A stretch of DNA of 22,055 nt from Dehalococcoidia bacterium (GTDB lineage: Bacteria > Chloroflexota > Dehalococcoidia > DSTF01 > JALHUB01), in NCBI GenBank assembly GCA_022865685.1, contig JALHUB010000271.1, forward strand, positions 1-22,055, given 5' to 3'. Within the stretch, counting starts at the first letter, position 1; every line of letters begins with the position of its first letter. Of this stretch, positions 5,854 to 13,326 are shown in pieces. The position numbers were made by a program, and so were the translations under genes. The notes below the pieces were generated by a model that did not search any database, was not told the DNA's origin, and saw nothing but the letters and a program-made list of their open reading frames with translations.

Positions 5854-7173
5854 GTGACCACAGAAGCAATCGCCCGCGAAGGCGCGGCTCGCCGCCTGCC
5901 GTCTCCGGCGCTGAGCGTCGCCATCCTCACCATCGGCTGCAAGCTGAATCAGGCAGAATCGGAAGCGATGGCGCTGGAGCTTGCCGCGTTCGGATGCACC
6001 GTGACGGACCGCGCCGGCGCCGCGGACGCCGTCATCATAAACACCTGCGCCGTCACCCACGTCGCCGACCGTAAGGCGCGACACCTGGTGCGTCTTGCCC
6101 GCCGACTAGCACCGCAAGCGCGCATCATCGTAACAGGTTGTTATGCCGAGACCGTCGAGGCGGCGGCCCTCTCCGCGCTTGGCGCGGACGTTGTGCTGGG
6201 CAACGACGAGAAGCAACAAGCGGCAACTATTCTGCTGAAAGGCGTCGGATCATGCGACGCGCCGGCCCAGTCCGGCCGTCTGCGCACGCGATCGTTCGTG
6301 AAGGTACAGGAGGGCTGCAACGACGTCTGCGCCTTCTGCGTCGTCCCGAGGACGCGCGGACGCGAGCGGAGCGTGCCTGCCGCGGACATTATCCGTACCA
6401 TCAGGGCGGTCGAGGCCAGCGGCGTCGAAGAGGCCGTACTGACGGGCACGCAGCTCGGCGCCTATGGGCGTGACCTCGACGAAAGCGGCAGTCTCGTCTC
6501 CCTGCTCGTTCGCGTGCTGAGGGAGACGTTGATCCCGCGGGTCCGGCTGTCGTCGGTGCAACCGCAAGACGTTACCCCCGCGCTGCTCGAGCTCTGGCGT
6601 GACCCGCGACTCTGTCGGCACTTCCACGTTGCCCTGCAGAGCGGCAGCGATGCCGTCCTGGCGCGCATGCGTCGGCGGTACACGGCGCGCGAGTTCGCCG
6701 AAGCGCTGAACGCGATAGGGCGGCGGCTTCCCGATGTCGCAATCACGACCGACATCCTCGTCGGCTTTCCGGGCGAGACCGACGGCGACTTCGCGGCGAC
6801 GCAGCGGTTCTGTTGCGAGGCCGGTTTCGCCGCTCTGCACGTATTCCCGTTCTCCGCGCGGCCGGGAACGCTTGCTGCGAAGATGCCGGACCAGGCGAGC
6901 GCAGCCACAAAGCGGGCGCGGGTGCAGGAGATGCTGGCCGTCGGCGAGGAGCTTCGCGGGCGCTTTCTGGCGCGATTCCAGGGCAGCGTGGCGGATGTTC
7001 TCTTCGAACAGAAGATGCGCGAAAATGCATGGGAAGGGCTCACGGGCAACTACATCCGTGTCATCGCGCCCAGCGAGGAGTCGCTCGAGAACCACATCGT
7101 CGCCGTGCGACTCGACCGGCAACAGGGCAGCGGCTTTCGCGGCGTGCTTCGGCCGGCAACGGAGACGAGTTAG
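5854..7173 (+). CDS. mtaB: tRNA (N6-threonylcarbamoyladenosine(37)-C2)-methylthiotransferase MtaB
   Basis: A 439-residue radical-SAM methylthiotransferase that converts t6A37 to ms2t6A37 in tRNAs reading ANN codons. The N-terminal UPF0004 domain supplies Cys29 (TIGCKLNQAESE), Cys65 (INTCAVT) and Cys96 (VTGCYAE), which hold the auxiliary Fe-S cluster. The radical-SAM CxxxCxxC motif is Cys155-Cys159-Cys162 in EGCNDVCAFC. Later come VLTGTQLGAYG, LQSGSD and DILVGFPGET, and a C-terminal TRAM-type RNA-binding domain (about 375-435). The GCKLNQ and TGTQLGAYG signatures favour MtaB over MiaB or RimO. The start is a GTG at 5854 with about 25 extra residues before the domain. It sits directly at the predicted transcription start, so the mRNA looks leaderless. 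It heads a tight operon with the AmaP-like protein, scpB and DUF503. Confidence 0.92.
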   Translation: MTTEAIAREGAARRLPSPALSVAILTIGCKLNQAESEAMALELAAFGCTVTDRAGAADAVIINTCAVTHVADRKARHLVRLARRLAPQARIIVTGCYAETVEAAALSALGADVVLGNDEKQQAATILLKGVGSCDAPAQSGRLRTRSFVKVQEGCNDVCAFCVVPRTRGRERSVPAADIIRTIRAVEASGVEEAVLTGTQLGAYGRDLDESGSLVSLLVRVLRETLIPRVRLSSVQPQDVTPALLELWRDPRLCRHFHVALQSGSDAVLARMRRRYTAREFAEALNAIGRRLPDVAITTDILVGFPGETDGDFAATQRFCCEAGFAALHVFPFSARPGTLAAKMPDQASAATKRARVQEMLAVGEELRGRFLARFQGSVADVLFEQKMRENAWEGLTGNYIRVIAPSEESLENHIVAVRLDRQQGSGFRGVLRPATETS

Positions 7174-7182
7174 GAGGGCCGG

Positions 7183-7908
7183 ATGAACGTGGTCAACCGC
7201 CTGGTCGTCGTTCTCGGCGTCGTCGTGCTAATCCTCTTCGCGGGGATGGTTATCGTCCTGGCGTGGGCGTATAGCGGCGAGACCATCCACAAGCTGGGCA
7301 GCTTCGTCACGTACTTGGACGACCACGAGACGACGGTGCCCAAAGTAGTCATCACCCTCGGTGCCTCGTTCCTCATCCTGGTGGGTCTGTCTTTCCTCAT
7401 GCTTGAGCTGGCACCACGGACGGAGAAGACTGTCGTCGTGCGAGACGTGGAAACGGGCACCGCGGTGCTCTCGACGGTGGCGGTTGCGCGGCGCCTGGAG
7501 CAGATAGTGACGAGTCTGCCGGAGGTGGAGACGGTTCGCGCGAAGGTCGCGGGCAAGAAGAAGGCGGTGGAAGTGAACCTCCAGGTCATGGTCGACCCCG
7601 AAAGCGACCTGTCGGCGATTGCGAGCGAGGTGGCGCGCGTGGTGCAAGATGCCGTCACGCAGCAGATGAGCGTTGCTATGGCCGGGCCGCCGCGCCTGCG
7701 TCTCTACTACTCGGCTCGGTCGACCGGCGTGGAGCCGCCTGTCCGTCCTGGGAAAGCAGCGTCTCGCGCCGTCGCGGCAGAGGAGGGCGGACGTGCGCGG
7801 AGGGTCCGCGCGGTGCCGGGCGCCGGGGAAGCAGCCGCGCCGTCGGATGAGCCGAAGCCGCCGGCGGATGCGCCACCGGAATCGAAGGAGAACGAGGGGC
7901 AGCAGTAG
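7183..7908 (+). CDS. Asp23/AmaP-like membrane protein (alkaline shock anchor type)
   Basis: A 241-residue protein with two N-terminal transmembrane helices (about 7-30 and 55-75). A cytoplasmic segment with Asp23/AmaP character follows (ETGTAVLSTVAVARRLEQIV around residue 90, VNLQVMVDPESDLSAIASEV around 131, RLRLYYS at 171). A low-complexity tail rich in Pro, Ala and charged residues (about 185-241) completes it. In Firmicutes, AmaP anchors Asp23 at the membrane and is linked to cell-envelope stress; that role is inference here. The ATG at 7183 follows AGGAGG that overlaps the mtaB stop codon, and scpB begins 3 bp after its stop, so the genes form one operon. The disordered tail is unusual for AmaP and may be lineage-specific. 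Confidence 0.75.
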   Translation: MNVVNRLVVVLGVVVLILFAGMVIVLAWAYSGETIHKLGSFVTYLDDHETTVPKVVITLGASFLILVGLSFLMLELAPRTEKTVVVRDVETGTAVLSTVAVARRLEQIVTSLPEVETVRAKVAGKKKAVEVNLQVMVDPESDLSAIASEVARVVQDAVTQQMSVAMAGPPRLRLYYSARSTGVEPPVRPGKAASRAVAAEEGGRARRVRAVPGAGEAAAPSDEPKPPADAPPESKENEGQQ

Positions 7909-7911
7909 ACC

Positions 7912-8463
7912 ATGCCCAGGATACGCCGTCCCGCCCCTGACAAGGTCAAGGCGACGCTCGAAAGCCTTCTCTTCGTCGCGCAGGAGCCGGTTGAGCTGGC
8001 GGTCCTGGCCCGTAGCGTGCACCTGAAAGAGGAGGAGGTCGAAGAAGCGCTCGATTCCCTGGCCGAGGACTGCCGCCAGAGAGGCGTTCGCATCCTGAGG
8101 AGCGGTGACCTCGTCCAGATGGCCACGGCTCCTGAAGCCGCGCGCTACGTCGAGAACTTTCTGAACATGGACCATCACCAGCGGCTCTCCACTGCGGGTC
8201 TGGAGACGCTGGCGATCATCGCCTACAAGCAGCCGATAACGCGCGCCGGCATCGAAGCGGTACGCGGCGTGAACTCGGACGGCGCCGTCGCGACGCTGCT
8301 GGCCCGCGACCTCATAGAAGAGGTCGGACGGGCGCACACGCCCGGCCGGGCCGTGCTCTTCGGCAGCACCGTCCGCTTCCTGGAGCACTTTGGCCTGGAG
8401 AGGCCCGAAGACCTGCCGCCGCTTCCCGATGACGACGTCTCCACCAGGGAAGACCAGCCATGA
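7912..8463 (+). CDS. scpB: Segregation and condensation protein B (ScpB)
   Basis: A 183-residue ScpB, a winged-helix kleisin-associated subunit of the SMC-ScpA-ScpB condensin, which organises and separates chromosomes. Family features are VKATLESLLFVAQEPVELAVLA (12-33) in the first winged helix and the diagnostic RLSTAGLETLAIIAYKQPITRAGIEAVRGVNSD-type block, visible here as LSTAGLETLAIIAYKQPIT and IEAVRGVNSD (about 85-125). The second winged helix ends VGRAHTPGRAVLFGST. An acidic tail (PPLPDDDVSTREDQP) follows. The start is the ATG 3 bp after the AmaP-like stop. Its own stop overlaps the DUF503 start. scpA, usually adjacent, is not in this window, so the kleisin partner must be encoded elsewhere. 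Confidence 0.93.
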   Translation: MPRIRRPAPDKVKATLESLLFVAQEPVELAVLARSVHLKEEEVEEALDSLAEDCRQRGVRILRSGDLVQMATAPEAARYVENFLNMDHHQRLSTAGLETLAIIAYKQPITRAGIEAVRGVNSDGAVATLLARDLIEEVGRAHTPGRAVLFGSTVRFLEHFGLERPEDLPPLPDDDVSTREDQP

Positions 8464-8750
8464 TGGTCGGAGTGTGCCGCGTCACGCTGCGCCTGCCGGA
8501 GAATGCGTCGCTTAAGGGGAAGCGGCAGGTCGTCAAGTCCCTGACGGCGCGGATCCGCAACCGCTATAACGTCTCGATCGCCGAGATCGACAACCAGGAG
8601 AGCTGGCAGCTAGCCTCGCTGGGCATTAGCTGCGTCTCCAACAGCAACAGCCACGCGAGCGAAATGCTGGCGAAGGTCGTTGGCTTTATGCGCGCCAGCC
8701 GGCTCGATGCAGAAGTGCTCGACTGGGAGGTGGAGTTGTTGCAGGTCTAA
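8460..8750 (+). CDS. DUF503 family protein
   Basis: A 96-residue DUF503 protein with the typical start VGVCRVTLRLPENASLKGKRQVVKSL and the conserved RIRNRYNVSIAEIDNQESWQ segment, ending EVLDWEVELL. The family has a small ferredoxin-like alpha/beta fold, is widespread in Gram-positive and thermophilic bacteria and is of unknown function; it often lies next to rbfA and translation genes. Here it shares an ATGA overlap with scpB, which implies translational coupling, with the ATG at 8463 an equally placed alternative. The last four bases overlap the stop of convergent rimO. Confidence 0.9.
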   Translation: MMVGVCRVTLRLPENASLKGKRQVVKSLTARIRNRYNVSIAEIDNQESWQLASLGISCVSNSNSHASEMLAKVVGFMRASRLDAEVLDWEVELLQV

Positions 8751-10027
8751 TCGGCGGCCGCGGCCTCTGCCAGCAGGTCGTACGGAAGGGCCTCGACGAT
8801 ACGAACTCGCGTAATCTCTCCGGCGAACGCTTCCCCCTTGCAGAAGGCCATGCCGTCGACCTCCGGCGCGTCGCGATAGGTCCGCCCGACGAACATGGCT
8901 TTGCCGTTCCTTTCGACATCCGCCTCTGATTCCACGAGGACGGCCATCTCCCTCCCGAGCCAGGCTCGATTGCGCTCCAGTGACGTCTCCCTCGCCACGC
9001 GCATGAGCTCCCGGTAGCGACGTCGTTTCACGCGCTCCGGGACCTGGTCAGGCATGCGGGCGGCAGGCGTGGCGTCCTGCGGCGAGAACATGAACGCGCC
9101 TATGTGGTCGAACTTCGTTTCGCGGGCGAAGGCGAGCAAATCCTGGAAGTCCTGCTCCGTCTCGCCGGGAAAGCCGACAAGGAAAGTCGTGCGCAGGGCG
9201 ATGTCCGGCATCGCCTCGCGCAGGCGCTCCAGCATGCGGCGCGTCTGCGACAAGTCGTGCGGCCGTCGCATCCGTTGGAGGACTGCTGGGCTGCTGTGCT
9301 GAAGCGGGATGTCCAGGTACTTGCATACCTGAGGCAACTCGGCCATCGTGCGCAGCAATCGCTTCGAGAGGTGCCCTGGGTAGGCGTACATGATGCGCAG
9401 CCAGGCGACGTCGGACAGGTCCGTCGCCAATCGCTCCAGAAGAAGGGCGAGGCCGTCCTCCACATGGAGGTCGCTTCCGTAGGCGGTGCTGTCCTGCGCG
9501 ACGAGCACGAGCTCTCGCGCTCCTTCCGCTTGCAGGCGTTTGCCTTCTTCGACGACCGCCTCCGGCGGCAAGCTGTGCAAACGGCCCTTGATCTTCGGGA
9601 TGATGCAGAAGCTGCAGCGGGCATTGCAGCCGTCGGCGATCTTGAGATAGGCGCTGACCCGAGACGACGGTTCGGGAGCATAGACCGCCTCGCCTCTCTC
9701 TGCAAGAGCCGCCACCTTCTCCCACGACTCGACGCCGAAGACATGGTCGATCTCGGGGACCTCGGACAGGAGATCTTTTCGGTACAACTGCGGCAGACAG
9801 CCGATTACGACCAGCTTCTGGCCGCTCTTCTTCTTGAGCGCCAGCTTGAGGATGGCGTTTATCGATTCCTCTTTCGCCTGGTCAATGAAGGCGCAGGTAT
9901 TGACGATGAGGATACCGGCTTGTCGCGCTGGTGCGGGTGATTGTCCCGCCTCGTGCAGGGAGCGCTCGAGTCGCGTGGAGTCGGCGACGTTCTTGGGGCA
10001 GCCCAGCGTCAGCAGGTAGTACGACAT
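8747..10027 (-). CDS. rimO: Ribosomal protein S12 methylthiotransferase RimO
   Basis: A 426-residue radical-SAM methylthiotransferase that adds a methylthio group to the conserved Asp of ribosomal protein S12. The auxiliary-cluster cysteines are Cys10 (TLGCPKN, the RimO signature), Cys45 (VNTCAFI) and Cys77 (VIGCLPQ). The radical-SAM motif is Cys134-Cys138-Cys141 in DGCNARCSFCIIPKIKG, with IIPKIKG again typical of RimO. Downstream come MYAYPGHLSK, YLDIPLQHSS and TTFLVGFPGET, and a C-terminal TRAM domain (about 358-420). The usual VDSE after CPKN reads VADSTRL here, a mild deviation. No strong Shine-Dalgarno precedes the ATG. The gene lies 32 bp downstream of the RodZ-like gene, so the two probably share a transcript. 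It is convergent with DUF503, overlapping by 4 bp. Confidence 0.93.
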   Translation of the reverse strand: MSYYLLTLGCPKNVADSTRLERSLHEAGQSPAPARQAGILIVNTCAFIDQAKEESINAILKLALKKKSGQKLVVIGCLPQLYRKDLLSEVPEIDHVFGVESWEKVAALAERGEAVYAPEPSSRVSAYLKIADGCNARCSFCIIPKIKGRLHSLPPEAVVEEGKRLQAEGARELVLVAQDSTAYGSDLHVEDGLALLLERLATDLSDVAWLRIMYAYPGHLSKRLLRTMAELPQVCKYLDIPLQHSSPAVLQRMRRPHDLSQTRRMLERLREAMPDIALRTTFLVGFPGETEQDFQDLLAFARETKFDHIGAFMFSPQDATPAARMPDQVPERVKRRRYRELMRVARETSLERNRAWLGREMAVLVESEADVERNGKAMFVGRTYRDAPEVDGMAFCKGEAFAGEITRVRIVEALPYDLLAEAAAAD

Positions 10028-10059
10028 CGGTGCGGGTACTCGGAAGACGTGGAGTGGGC

Positions 10060-10776
10060 CTACTGGCGGGGACCGCGGCTGATGACGAGCGTGACGGGGT
10101 CGCCGCTGCGGGCGTCTTCGTTCGGAGAGGGGCTCTGGCTGATGACGAAGCCGGCAGGTACTCCATCGTCGTACACTCTGACGACGACGTAGGTCAGCCC
10201 CGCAGCTCTGACGCTGGACAGGGCGTCCATTCCCATGGCGCCGCGCACATCGGGCACGGCGACAGCCTGCGCCTCGACCGGTTCCTGTTGCGTCGCAGCG
10301 GTGGTCGGCTGGAGAGCGATACCGGGGTTCACCACCTCGGCGCCTTCACCGGCCGGCTGCGTCGCGAGGGCGGACACGCCGACGTCCGCGGGCACCTCCT
10401 TTTCGCCGCCCGATCCCATGCGATAGAGCAAAGCGCCGGCGAGGAGGAACACGAGGATTACTCCGCCCGAGACGATCCAGTTGAGGGAGAGCGCCGGCGG
10501 CGGGGGCTTCGTTACCTGCGGCAGGGGCGCAAGCTCGGCTGTCTGGCGGCCCTTCTCCGGGTAGAAACGCAGCACTTCCTTGGGGTCGATCCCAAGGTAT
10601 TGCGCGTAGGTTCTCAGGAAAGCGCGGCAGTAGACAGGGGCGGGAAGGGTATCGAACTCGTCATGCTCCAGCGCTTCCAGATAGCGCCGGGCGATTCGAG
10701 TATCACGTTCAACGTCGTCGAGGGTCAGCCCCCGGGAGATCCGCGCCTCGGAGAGGATTCTTCCCAGAACTGCCAT
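10060..10776 (-). CDS. RodZ-like protein: HTH_25 + transmembrane helix + C-terminal PASTA domain
   Basis: A 238-residue single-pass membrane protein. Residues 1-70 are a RodZ-type helix-turn-helix domain (LGRILSEARISRGLTLDDVE, then YLEALEHDEFDTLPAPVYCRAFLRTYAQYLG), the part that binds MreB in classic RodZ. A proline-rich linker leads to a transmembrane segment at about 99-119. A Gln/Thr/Ala-rich extracytoplasmic spacer then leads to a PASTA-like domain (172-238: VPDVRGAMGMDALSSVRAAGL, then GFVISQSPSPNEDARSGDPVTLVIS). PASTA domains bind peptidoglycan or muropeptides in Ser/Thr kinases and PBPs; classic RodZ carries a different beta domain (DUF4115) there. I take the second ATG (10776) because AGAGG lies 5 nt upstream; an ATG at 10803 adds nine residues. 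It probably links cytoskeletal or cell-shape machinery to the wall; this is inference. It is the first gene of a transcript with rimO. Confidence 0.85.
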   Translation of the reverse strand: MAVLGRILSEARISRGLTLDDVERDTRIARRYLEALEHDEFDTLPAPVYCRAFLRTYAQYLGIDPKEVLRFYPEKGRQTAELAPLPQVTKPPPPALSLNWIVSGGVILVFLLAGALLYRMGSGGEKEVPADVGVSALATQPAGEGAEVVNPGIALQPTTAATQQEPVEAQAVAVPDVRGAMGMDALSSVRAAGLTYVVVRVYDDGVPAGFVISQSPSPNEDARSGDPVTLVISRGPRQ

Positions 10777-10814
10777 ACTGGCCTCTGGTGTTTTCTGTAT
10801 CATGAACGAAAGGC

Positions 10815-10843
10815 AGTTTAGCCTGTCCGGATCTTAGGCTCAA
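10815..10843 (-). promoter_or_regulatory. Promoter for rodZ-like/rimO transcript
   Basis: On the minus strand TTGAGC (10843-10838), a 17-bp spacer, then TAAACT (10820-10815). The -35 hexamer and spacer length are identical to the promoter at 2921-2949. The expected transcription start lies near 10808, giving a leader of roughly 30 nt to the preferred ATG. Confidence 0.5.
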
Positions 10844-10984
10844 CCCTTAGGGGTCTTCACCAATGATACCACAGCGATTGGGGGTGATGCGGGCCGACGA
10901 CCGGCCGTCTCGAAGGCCCCGCTTCCAGCCGAGGCCGCCTTTCTGGCGCCTTGCGGCCTATGCTCCACCATTATCGCCCCTGCG

Positions 10985-10993
10985 TGATACGAT
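10985..10993 (+). promoter_or_regulatory. Possible extended -10 element upstream of AOR
   Basis: TG, one base, then TACGAT (10988-10993) resembles the extended -10 elements elsewhere in this window and lies about 70 nt before the AOR start. No -35 hexamer is visible at the right distance, so this is a weak call. Confidence 0.3.
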
Positions 10994-11064
10994 GGAACGT
11001 GGCGAACCGCGAAACTACAGATCGGGGTCGCCGGCACTATCGTCCAACAAGGGAGGCTGGCCTC

Positions 11065-12927
11065 ATGAGCATCGACGAATGCGCTTTCAACGGCAAGATG
11101 CTTGGTGTCAATCTGAACACGTGCGAGATCGTGGCCGAGGAGATGCCCGCCGACTTCTATCGCAGCTACTTCGGCGGCTACGGCGCCGGGTCGCGGCTCC
11201 TATTCGACCGAATTCCCAAGGGAGCCGACCCCCTGGGGCCGAAAAACGTGCTTGGGTTCATGCCCGGCCTTCTCAGCGGCACACCCTTCTTCGGCAGCCG
11301 CTTCCAGGTCGTCGCAAAGTCGCCGAAGACCGGCGGCTGGGGCGATGCCAACGGCGGCGGCGACTTCGGGCCCTGGCTGAAGAATGCCGGCTGGGACGGC
11401 ATTCTCGTGAGCGGGATTTCGGACAAGCCGGTCTATCTCTTCATCGACGACGAGAAAGCAGAGCTACGCGACGCCTCTGACCTCTGGGGTCTGGACGCCA
11501 TTGAGACGGAGGCGAAACTCAAGGAGCGGCACGGCAAGAAAACAAGCGTCGCCTGCATAGGGCCTGCCGGCGAGAAGCTGTCGCTCATGGCCGGCGTCTG
11601 CAACGACCGCGGTAGGGTAGCTGCCCGCAGCGGCCTGGGCGCCGTCATGGGGTCGAAGAAGCTGAAGGCTGTCGCGGTTGTCGCTTCGCGCGCGGAGATA
11701 CTTGCACACGACAAGGAAGTGCGCGCGAAGGTGCGAGAAGCGCTGGACGCCTTCTCCAAACCGTTGGTCGATTTCTTCCATAAGTTCGGCACGCCCGGTA
11801 TCACGGCCAGCTCGGCGGTATCCGGCGACTCGCCGATCAAGAACTGGGGCGGCGTCGGCGCCGCCGACTTTCCTCAGGGCAGCGAGCTGAGCGGCGCCGC
11901 CTACGCGGCGAAGATGGACAGGCCCTACGGCTGCTGGCACTGCCCCGTCGCCTGTGGCGCGGAGAGCAAGGACTCCGATAACCCGAAGTACCCCTTCCCG
12001 CGGCACACTCATCGCGCTGAGTATGAGACGATGACCAGCTTCGGCGGCCTGGTGCTCAACGGCGACCTGGACTCGCTGACTTACTTGAACCACCTCTGCA
12101 ACGCTTATGGACTGGACACCATCGCTGCCGGCGCCGTCATCGCCTTTGCCGTCGAGTGCTTCGAGAACGGCGTCATCACTAAGGAGGACACCGACGGCAT
12201 TGCATTGCGTTGGGGCAACACGCCGGCGATCATCGAGATGCTGGAGAAGATCGCCAGACGCGAGGGCTTCGGCGACGTGCTCGCCGACGGCATCCGCAAA
12301 GCTGCCGCAAGAATCGGGCCCGCCAGCGAGCCGTTCGCGATGGAGATCGGCGGCGAGGAGCTGCCGATGCACGATCCCAAGCTCACCCCCGATTTCTACA
12401 CCACTTACAAGCTCGACCCGACGCCCGCGCGTCACACTCAGTGGGACCCAAGCCCTCGGCCGGGCTGGAATGCCGGCGCGCGCGTCGCGGACAGGGCAGA
12501 GGCGAGCGGTCGCGGCCCATTCCACAAGGTCGCCTCGGAGTACATACACGTTGTTAATAGCTGCGGTCTCTGCTTCTTCGTCACGATGTGCGGGCCAAAC
12601 GACCATATTCATGAGTGGATCAACGCCTCCACCGGCTGGGACATGACCCTCGAAGAGGTGCGGCGCGTCGGAGAGCGCATCGCGAACCTGCGCATGGCGT
12701 TCGAGGTGCGCGAAGGCAATAACCCGGCGCGGCGCAAGGTACCGGCGCGACTGATCGGTGACCCGCCGATGAGCGACGGGCCAAACGCCGGCGTCACGCT
12801 CGATGTCGAAACGCTGGAGCGGGAGTATCTGGAAGCCTGCGGCTGGGACGCCGCGACCTGCAAGCCGAGTCGCGCCAAGCTGACGGAGTTGGGGCTATCG
12901 GACGTAGCCGATGCCATTGGCGCCTGA
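11065..12927 (+). CDS. Aldehyde:ferredoxin oxidoreductase family protein (tungsten/molybdenum-pterin enzyme)
   Basis: A 620-residue member of the AOR family, cytoplasmic enzymes that oxidise aldehydes to carboxylic acids (or run in reverse) using a tungsto-bispterin cofactor and a [4Fe-4S] cluster, passing electrons to ferredoxin. The N-terminal domain (about 1-205) has the expected YFGGYGAGSRLL, GTPFFGSRFQVVAKSPKTGGWG and GRVAARSGLGAVMGSKKLKA blocks. The cluster ligands are visible as Cys290, Cys293 and Cys297 (YGCWHCPVACG) plus a distal NSCGLC (Cys500/Cys503). GLDTIAAGAVIAFAVECFENG and VLADGIRKAA are also family-typical. The start is the ATG at 11065, with GGGAGG 8 nt upstream; an open frame reaches back to 10951 but lacks a ribosome site. 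The substrate is not assignable. No pterin-biosynthesis, MoaD-like, tungstate-transport or ferredoxin gene is next to it. Confidence 0.92.
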   Translation: MSIDECAFNGKMLGVNLNTCEIVAEEMPADFYRSYFGGYGAGSRLLFDRIPKGADPLGPKNVLGFMPGLLSGTPFFGSRFQVVAKSPKTGGWGDANGGGDFGPWLKNAGWDGILVSGISDKPVYLFIDDEKAELRDASDLWGLDAIETEAKLKERHGKKTSVACIGPAGEKLSLMAGVCNDRGRVAARSGLGAVMGSKKLKAVAVVASRAEILAHDKEVRAKVREALDAFSKPLVDFFHKFGTPGITASSAVSGDSPIKNWGGVGAADFPQGSELSGAAYAAKMDRPYGCWHCPVACGAESKDSDNPKYPFPRHTHRAEYETMTSFGGLVLNGDLDSLTYLNHLCNAYGLDTIAAGAVIAFAVECFENGVITKEDTDGIALRWGNTPAIIEMLEKIARREGFGDVLADGIRKAAARIGPASEPFAMEIGGEELPMHDPKLTPDFYTTYKLDPTPARHTQWDPSPRPGWNAGARVADRAEASGRGPFHKVASEYIHVVNSCGLCFFVTMCGPNDHIHEWINASTGWDMTLEEVRRVGERIANLRMAFEVREGNNPARRKVPARLIGDPPMSDGPNAGVTLDVETLEREYLEACGWDAATCKPSRAKLTELGLSDVADAIGA

Positions 12928-12951
12928 GTCGACCCACGGAGAGGACATGAG

Positions 12952-12979
12952 AATGAGGCGGGAGCTGTCCCGCCTCATT
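12952..12979 (+). terminator. 12-bp perfect hairpin after AOR
   Basis: AATGAGGCGGGA (12952-12963) and its exact inverse (12968-12979) flank a GCTG loop, 25 bp after the AOR stop. The stem is long and GC-rich but no T-tract follows, so it may be a non-canonical terminator or a 3'-end stabiliser. Confidence 0.5.
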
Positions 12980-13216
12980 GCTTGCGCTGCGGATAAAGCA
13001 GAAGACGGCCGGGGGAGCCGGACCGCCTTCCGCCAATCCAGACCGCCTCTGGCACCCTCACACCACAGACGGCTTTCAAATGTTTGGTAGGAGGTACAAC
13101 CGCATTCTCGCGCGCGGATGTTTTCCGCCTATAGCTGCCGTGTAAAGAATCGGTAAAAATGGCGAAATCTGTAGTCAATTCCTTGGCCACCCTAGGGCAA
13201 CGTCTCGCCGTGACAG

Positions 13217-13251
13217 CCGGGTAGGGGCCACGGCCGTGCGCCCCTGCCCGG
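13217..13251. repeat. Strong REP-like palindrome beginning GTAGGGG
   Basis: The two arms 13217-13228 and 13240-13251 pair over 12 positions with a single T·G wobble. The inner segment CACGGCCGTG can extend the hairpin further. It contains GTAGGGG like the minus-strand reading of the palindrome at 368-388. It is intergenic, fits no gene, and looks like a dispersed palindromic element rather than an intrinsic terminator (no T-tract). Confidence 0.55.
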
Positions 13252-13259
13252 GGCCGTCC

Positions 13260-13289
13260 TTGATCCGGCCTCTCCGCCCGTGCTACACT
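13260..13289 (+). promoter_or_regulatory. Promoter for the tRNA-His transcript
   Basis: TTGATC (13260-13265), an 18-bp spacer and TACACT (13284-13289) preceded by TGC (extended -10). The same -35 hexamer and spacing recur upstream of the glycoside hydrolase (20602-20631). The expected start is near 13296, about 110 nt before the mature tRNA. Confidence 0.5.
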
Positions 13290-13301
13290 GGCGTTCGATA
13301 G

Positions 13302-13326
13302 CGGCAGAGGCTATTCTGCCGTTTTT
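13302..13326 (+). terminator. Intrinsic-terminator-like hairpin with T5, in the tRNA-His leader
   Basis: CGGCAGA (13302-13308) pairs with TCTGCCG (13315-13321) around a 6-nt loop, followed by TTTTT (13322-13326). This is the best rho-independent signature in the window. It lies just after the predicted start of the tRNA-His transcript, so it either ends an upstream transcript or acts as an attenuator. Confidence 0.6.

Noticed and set aside
10804..11064. Molybdenum/tungsten cofactor riboswitch upstream of AOR
   Set aside because: Only a loose inverted repeat (TCACCAAT / ATTGG-GGGTGA) is seen, and I could not recover the conserved Moco core.
11464..12612. 382-codon minus-strand frame opposite AOR
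   Set aside because: Long only because of GC-rich codon structure; AOR is clearly the coding strand, with all its motifs.
12975..13190. 71-codon minus-strand frame with GTG start after AOR
   Set aside because: A TTGACT-like hexamer lies near it, but there is no credible -10, ribosome site or recognisable domain, and the frame runs into the AOR hairpin.
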